From a virus, in IMG/VR virus record IMGVR_UViG_3300006638_000032, positions 1 to 20,119 of that record: a stretch of DNA of 20,119 nucleotides. The stretch is one strand, 5' to 3'. This document shows positions 20,062-20,119 of this stretch, one piece after another (positions within the stretch are counted from its first letter, which is position 1; each line of letters starts with the position of its first letter). Under the pieces are notes generated by a model. The model made no database searches. It worked only from the letters and a program-made list of their open reading frames with translations, and was not told the DNA's origin. The position numbers and the translations under genes are program-made.

Positions 20062-20119
20062 TGAGACACCTTCGCGTCACCGTACACCCACGCGTTACCG
20101 TACACCTTCGCGTTACCGT
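20058..20119 (-). CDS. C-terminal end of a hexapeptide-repeat protein (partial)
   Basis: The last 62 bases contain a tandem repeat of 18 bases. Read on the minus strand, it gives GNAKVYGNAWVYGDAKVSQ and then a stop that overlaps the MazG-like start as ATGA. The V-Y-G-N/D-A-x pattern is that of left-handed beta-helix (hexapeptide) proteins, which often carry many such units and occur in phage and bacterial proteins of poorly known function. The rest lies outside the window. Confidence 0.75.
   Translation of the reverse strand, partial: GNAKVYGNAWVYGDAKVSQ

Noticed and set aside
1-20119. tRNA genes, integrase, attachment sites, insertion sequences
   Set aside because: I looked for tRNA-like cloverleaf ends, recombinase motifs and terminal repeats and saw none; a covariance-model search would settle the tRNAs.

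Overview
The window is part of a tailed double-stranded DNA phage (or prophage) genome. A large terminase, a portal protein, lysis-type genes, a DNA polymerase I, Holliday-junction nucleases, DNA methyltransferases and nucleotide-pool enzymes sit together. Every gene I can support lies on the minus strand, so transcription runs from the right edge to the left. Most neighbours overlap by ATGA, GTGA, TTGA, TGATG or TAATG, or lie a few bases apart. That suggests long polycistronic messages with coupled translation. The DNA is fairly GC-rich. Several small proteins resemble ones common in phages of Actinobacteria, but nothing here proves the host. No integrase, tRNA, CRISPR array or insertion sequence was seen.

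Layout in the direction of transcription. 20119-18560: the tail end of a hexapeptide-repeat protein, a MazG-like protein, a Cas4/RecB-like nuclease and a small HNH-type protein. 18559-18235: the only sizeable gap between genes in the right-hand half. It is AT-rich in the middle and carries nine copies of GGGGACA/TGTCCCC pointing in opposite directions on its two sides, a 9-bp inverted repeat around a -10-like box, and leader hairpins; it is a candidate promoter/operator or replication origin. 18234-12268: two winged-helix-like proteins, twin DNA methyltransferases, DNA polymerase I, a RuvC-like resolvase, and two endonuclease VII genes on either side of a fused nucleotide-metabolism enzyme. 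12271-10349: small unknown proteins, a zinc-finger protein of small-terminase type and a helix-turn-helix-like protein.

10338-6984 is a lysis-like and accessory cluster: two small membrane proteins (holin candidates), a 3D-domain protein, several unknown proteins, a glycoside-hydrolase-like putative lysin with a very basic tail, a mini membrane protein and an HNH protein. 6984-4071: a permuted NlpC/P60-like protein, two overlapping zinc-ribbon genes, the large terminase and another zinc-knuckle protein. 4022-344: a small protein, a 1011-residue portal/MuF fusion and two small unknown proteins. Capsid and tail genes are absent and presumably lie beyond position 1. The left 313 bases are a degenerate pentanucleotide repeat with no convincing gene.

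The right half replicates, repairs, modifies and supplies precursors for phage DNA. The left half packages it and lyses the host. Several real genes shorter than 60 codons were found by following stop-start overlaps: 3861-4022, 7469-7573, 9339-9500 and 11898-12032. All family assignments come from reading motifs by eye, not from database searches.
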